Origin: Limnohabitans sp.
Lineage (GTDB): Bacteria > Pseudomonadota > Gammaproteobacteria > Burkholderiales > Burkholderiaceae_C
NCBI RefSeq assembly: GCF_023910625.1
Contig: NZ_JAAVVW010000003.1
Location: forward strand, 496,001-560,000
Direction: 5' to 3'
DNA length: 64,000 bases
Below are positions 63,213-64,000 of the stretch, piece by piece. The translations under genes and the position numbers were made by a program. Within the stretch, counting starts at the first letter, position 1, and the number at the start of each line of letters is the position of its first letter. Below the pieces are notes generated by a model. That model was not told the DNA's origin. It did not search any database and saw only the letters and a list, made by a program, of their open reading frames with translations.

Positions 63213-64000
63213 CCCTGAGTTTGAGGTCAAAAATCATTTGACGGCAGGTCAGTTGTTGCGGCAGGCCCGGCTACTGGCTGGCGTGCATCTTGCGGTTTTG
63301 TCATCTCATCTGAAAGTACCTGTCCGAGAATTGGAAGCCCTGGAGGCCGATGAGTTGGATCCCGGTAAAGGGCCGTTTTTTTACCGTGGGCTGGCTTCCA
63401 GCATGTGCAGGCAGTTGAATACCGATCCACGCCCCATTCTGGATGGTTTGCCTCAGTTGCCGGGGCAACTTTCTGCTCGTAAAACTTCAAAGTTACCCTA
63501 TGACGCCTTGCTTGAGGGGGCCCGCCGCCGCCCGTCTTTTTGGCAAGTGTTTTCCGCCAAGGTCTTTTGGTTGGGGTTCTTGTTGTTTGCATTGACGGTT
63601 TCATTCTTGTGGATGCCTTCACCATCCGAGTGGGCAATCTGGGACAGGTTGAATCTCACTCTATTCAACAAGCCCTCCTCAGATCAAATCACTCAAGAGG
63701 ACAACTTGCAGACGTCCCCTGTGCCCGCGCCGGCCATTGCCCCCGCGGCTGAGGGCAAAGATTCCTCAGAAGCTCCTGCACCATCAGCGCCCACCTCCAA
63801 TGCGCTCAATCCTGCAACGGTTATGCCTTTGATGGCAGCCGATTCACCCATGAAAAGCGCAAACACTGGCCCCGCGGCGTCACCGGGCACAGTGCCTTGG
63901 GTTTTCAGAGCCAAAGGAGAAAGCTGGCTTGAGCTTCGAAATACGCGAGATGCAGTTATTTGGAGTGGGACCCTGAAAGAAGGAGATGTCATACGCATCG
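63202..64000 (+). CDS. rodZ: Cytoskeletal protein RodZ, N-terminal part
   Basis: The first 266 residues are present; the gene runs off the window. It has the Xre-like HTH ([20 protein letters not shown] ... [16 protein letters not shown]), [20 protein letters not shown], a membrane helix (about residues 118-138) and a periplasmic Pro/Ala/Ser-rich linker. A domain beginning [15 protein letters not shown] follows. RodZ ties MreB to cell-wall synthesis. The ATG at 63202 is preceded by AGGAGG and overlaps rlmN. Confidence 0.92.
   Translation, partial: MTNSPEFEVKNHLTAGQLLRQARLLAGVHLAVLSSHLKVPVRELEALEADELDPGKGPFFYRGLASSMCRQLNTDPRPILDGLPQLPGQLSARKTSKLPYDALLEGARRRPSFWQVFSAKVFWLGFLLFALTVSFLWMPSPSEWAIWDRLNLTLFNKPSSDQITQEDNLQTSPVPAPAIAPAAEGKDSSEAPAPSAPTSNALNPATVMPLMAADSPMKSANTGPAASPGTVPWVFRAKGESWLELRNTRDAVIWSGTLKEGDVIRI

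Noticed and set aside
1-64000. tRNA, rRNA or riboswitch genes
   Set aside because: No cloverleaf, rRNA or known riboswitch core was recognised by eye; a covariance-model scan would be needed to exclude them fully.

Overview
The window looks like a chromosome segment of a Burkholderiales bacterium, most likely Comamonadaceae (Limnohabitans/Rhodoferax-like). Indications are the housekeeping content and order on the right (sucA-sucB-lpdA-zapE-ydcH-like-dinG-like, bamD/rluD, scpB-rluB, ndk-rlmN-rodZ), tight operons with ATGA-type overlaps, and generally GC-rich codon use. No rRNA, tRNA or CRISPR array was recognised.

The left part (1 to about 27.4 kb) is a mobile and accessory region. It holds a RES/Xre toxin-antitoxin pair cut by the window edge and a two-partner secretion locus (tpsA-tpsB) whose exoprotein carries about eleven ~59-residue repeats and a broken C-terminus. 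Next come a complete IS481-family element, a Bor-like lipoprotein and an LPS cassette (GT25, O-antigen ligase, GT2, broken GT4). After these lie an lpdA fragment, a group II intron with an internally deleted reverse transcriptase, and three same-orientation IS91-type 3' ends, one with an intact transposase. Between the IS91 ends is a four-gene acid-sugar operon: KdgT-like permease, DUF1537 kinase, PdxA2 and a DeoR regulator, best read as D-threonate catabolism to DHAP. Further right are decayed genes (ParE-like toxin, nadA tail, metallo-beta-lactamase-fold tail), an amidohydrolase, remnants of IS4, IS21, IS256 and IS481 elements, and a secreted alpha/beta hydrolase next to a small secreted protein that share a two-cysteine module.

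From 27.4 to 35.9 kb runs one operon: LacI-type regulator, solute-binding protein, two permeases, a 70-aa membrane protein, two ABC ATPases (one with a degenerate signature motif), then dhaL and dhaK without dhaM. It should import a polyol, triose or tetrose and phosphorylate a ketose, converging with the threonate operon on triose phosphate.

From 36 to 64 kb the content is ordinary chromosome: a possible TauD-like oxygenase, an EamA exporter, a two-component system, an RNase D-like exonuclease, an RbgA/YlqF-type GTPase, an MFS_4 transporter, a glyoxalase-like protein, an NlpC/P60 peptidase, an isochorismatase, prpE, the 2-oxoglutarate dehydrogenase operon, zapE and a DinG-family helicase. 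BamD, RluD, ScpB, RluB, Ndk, RlmN and the start of RodZ complete the window.
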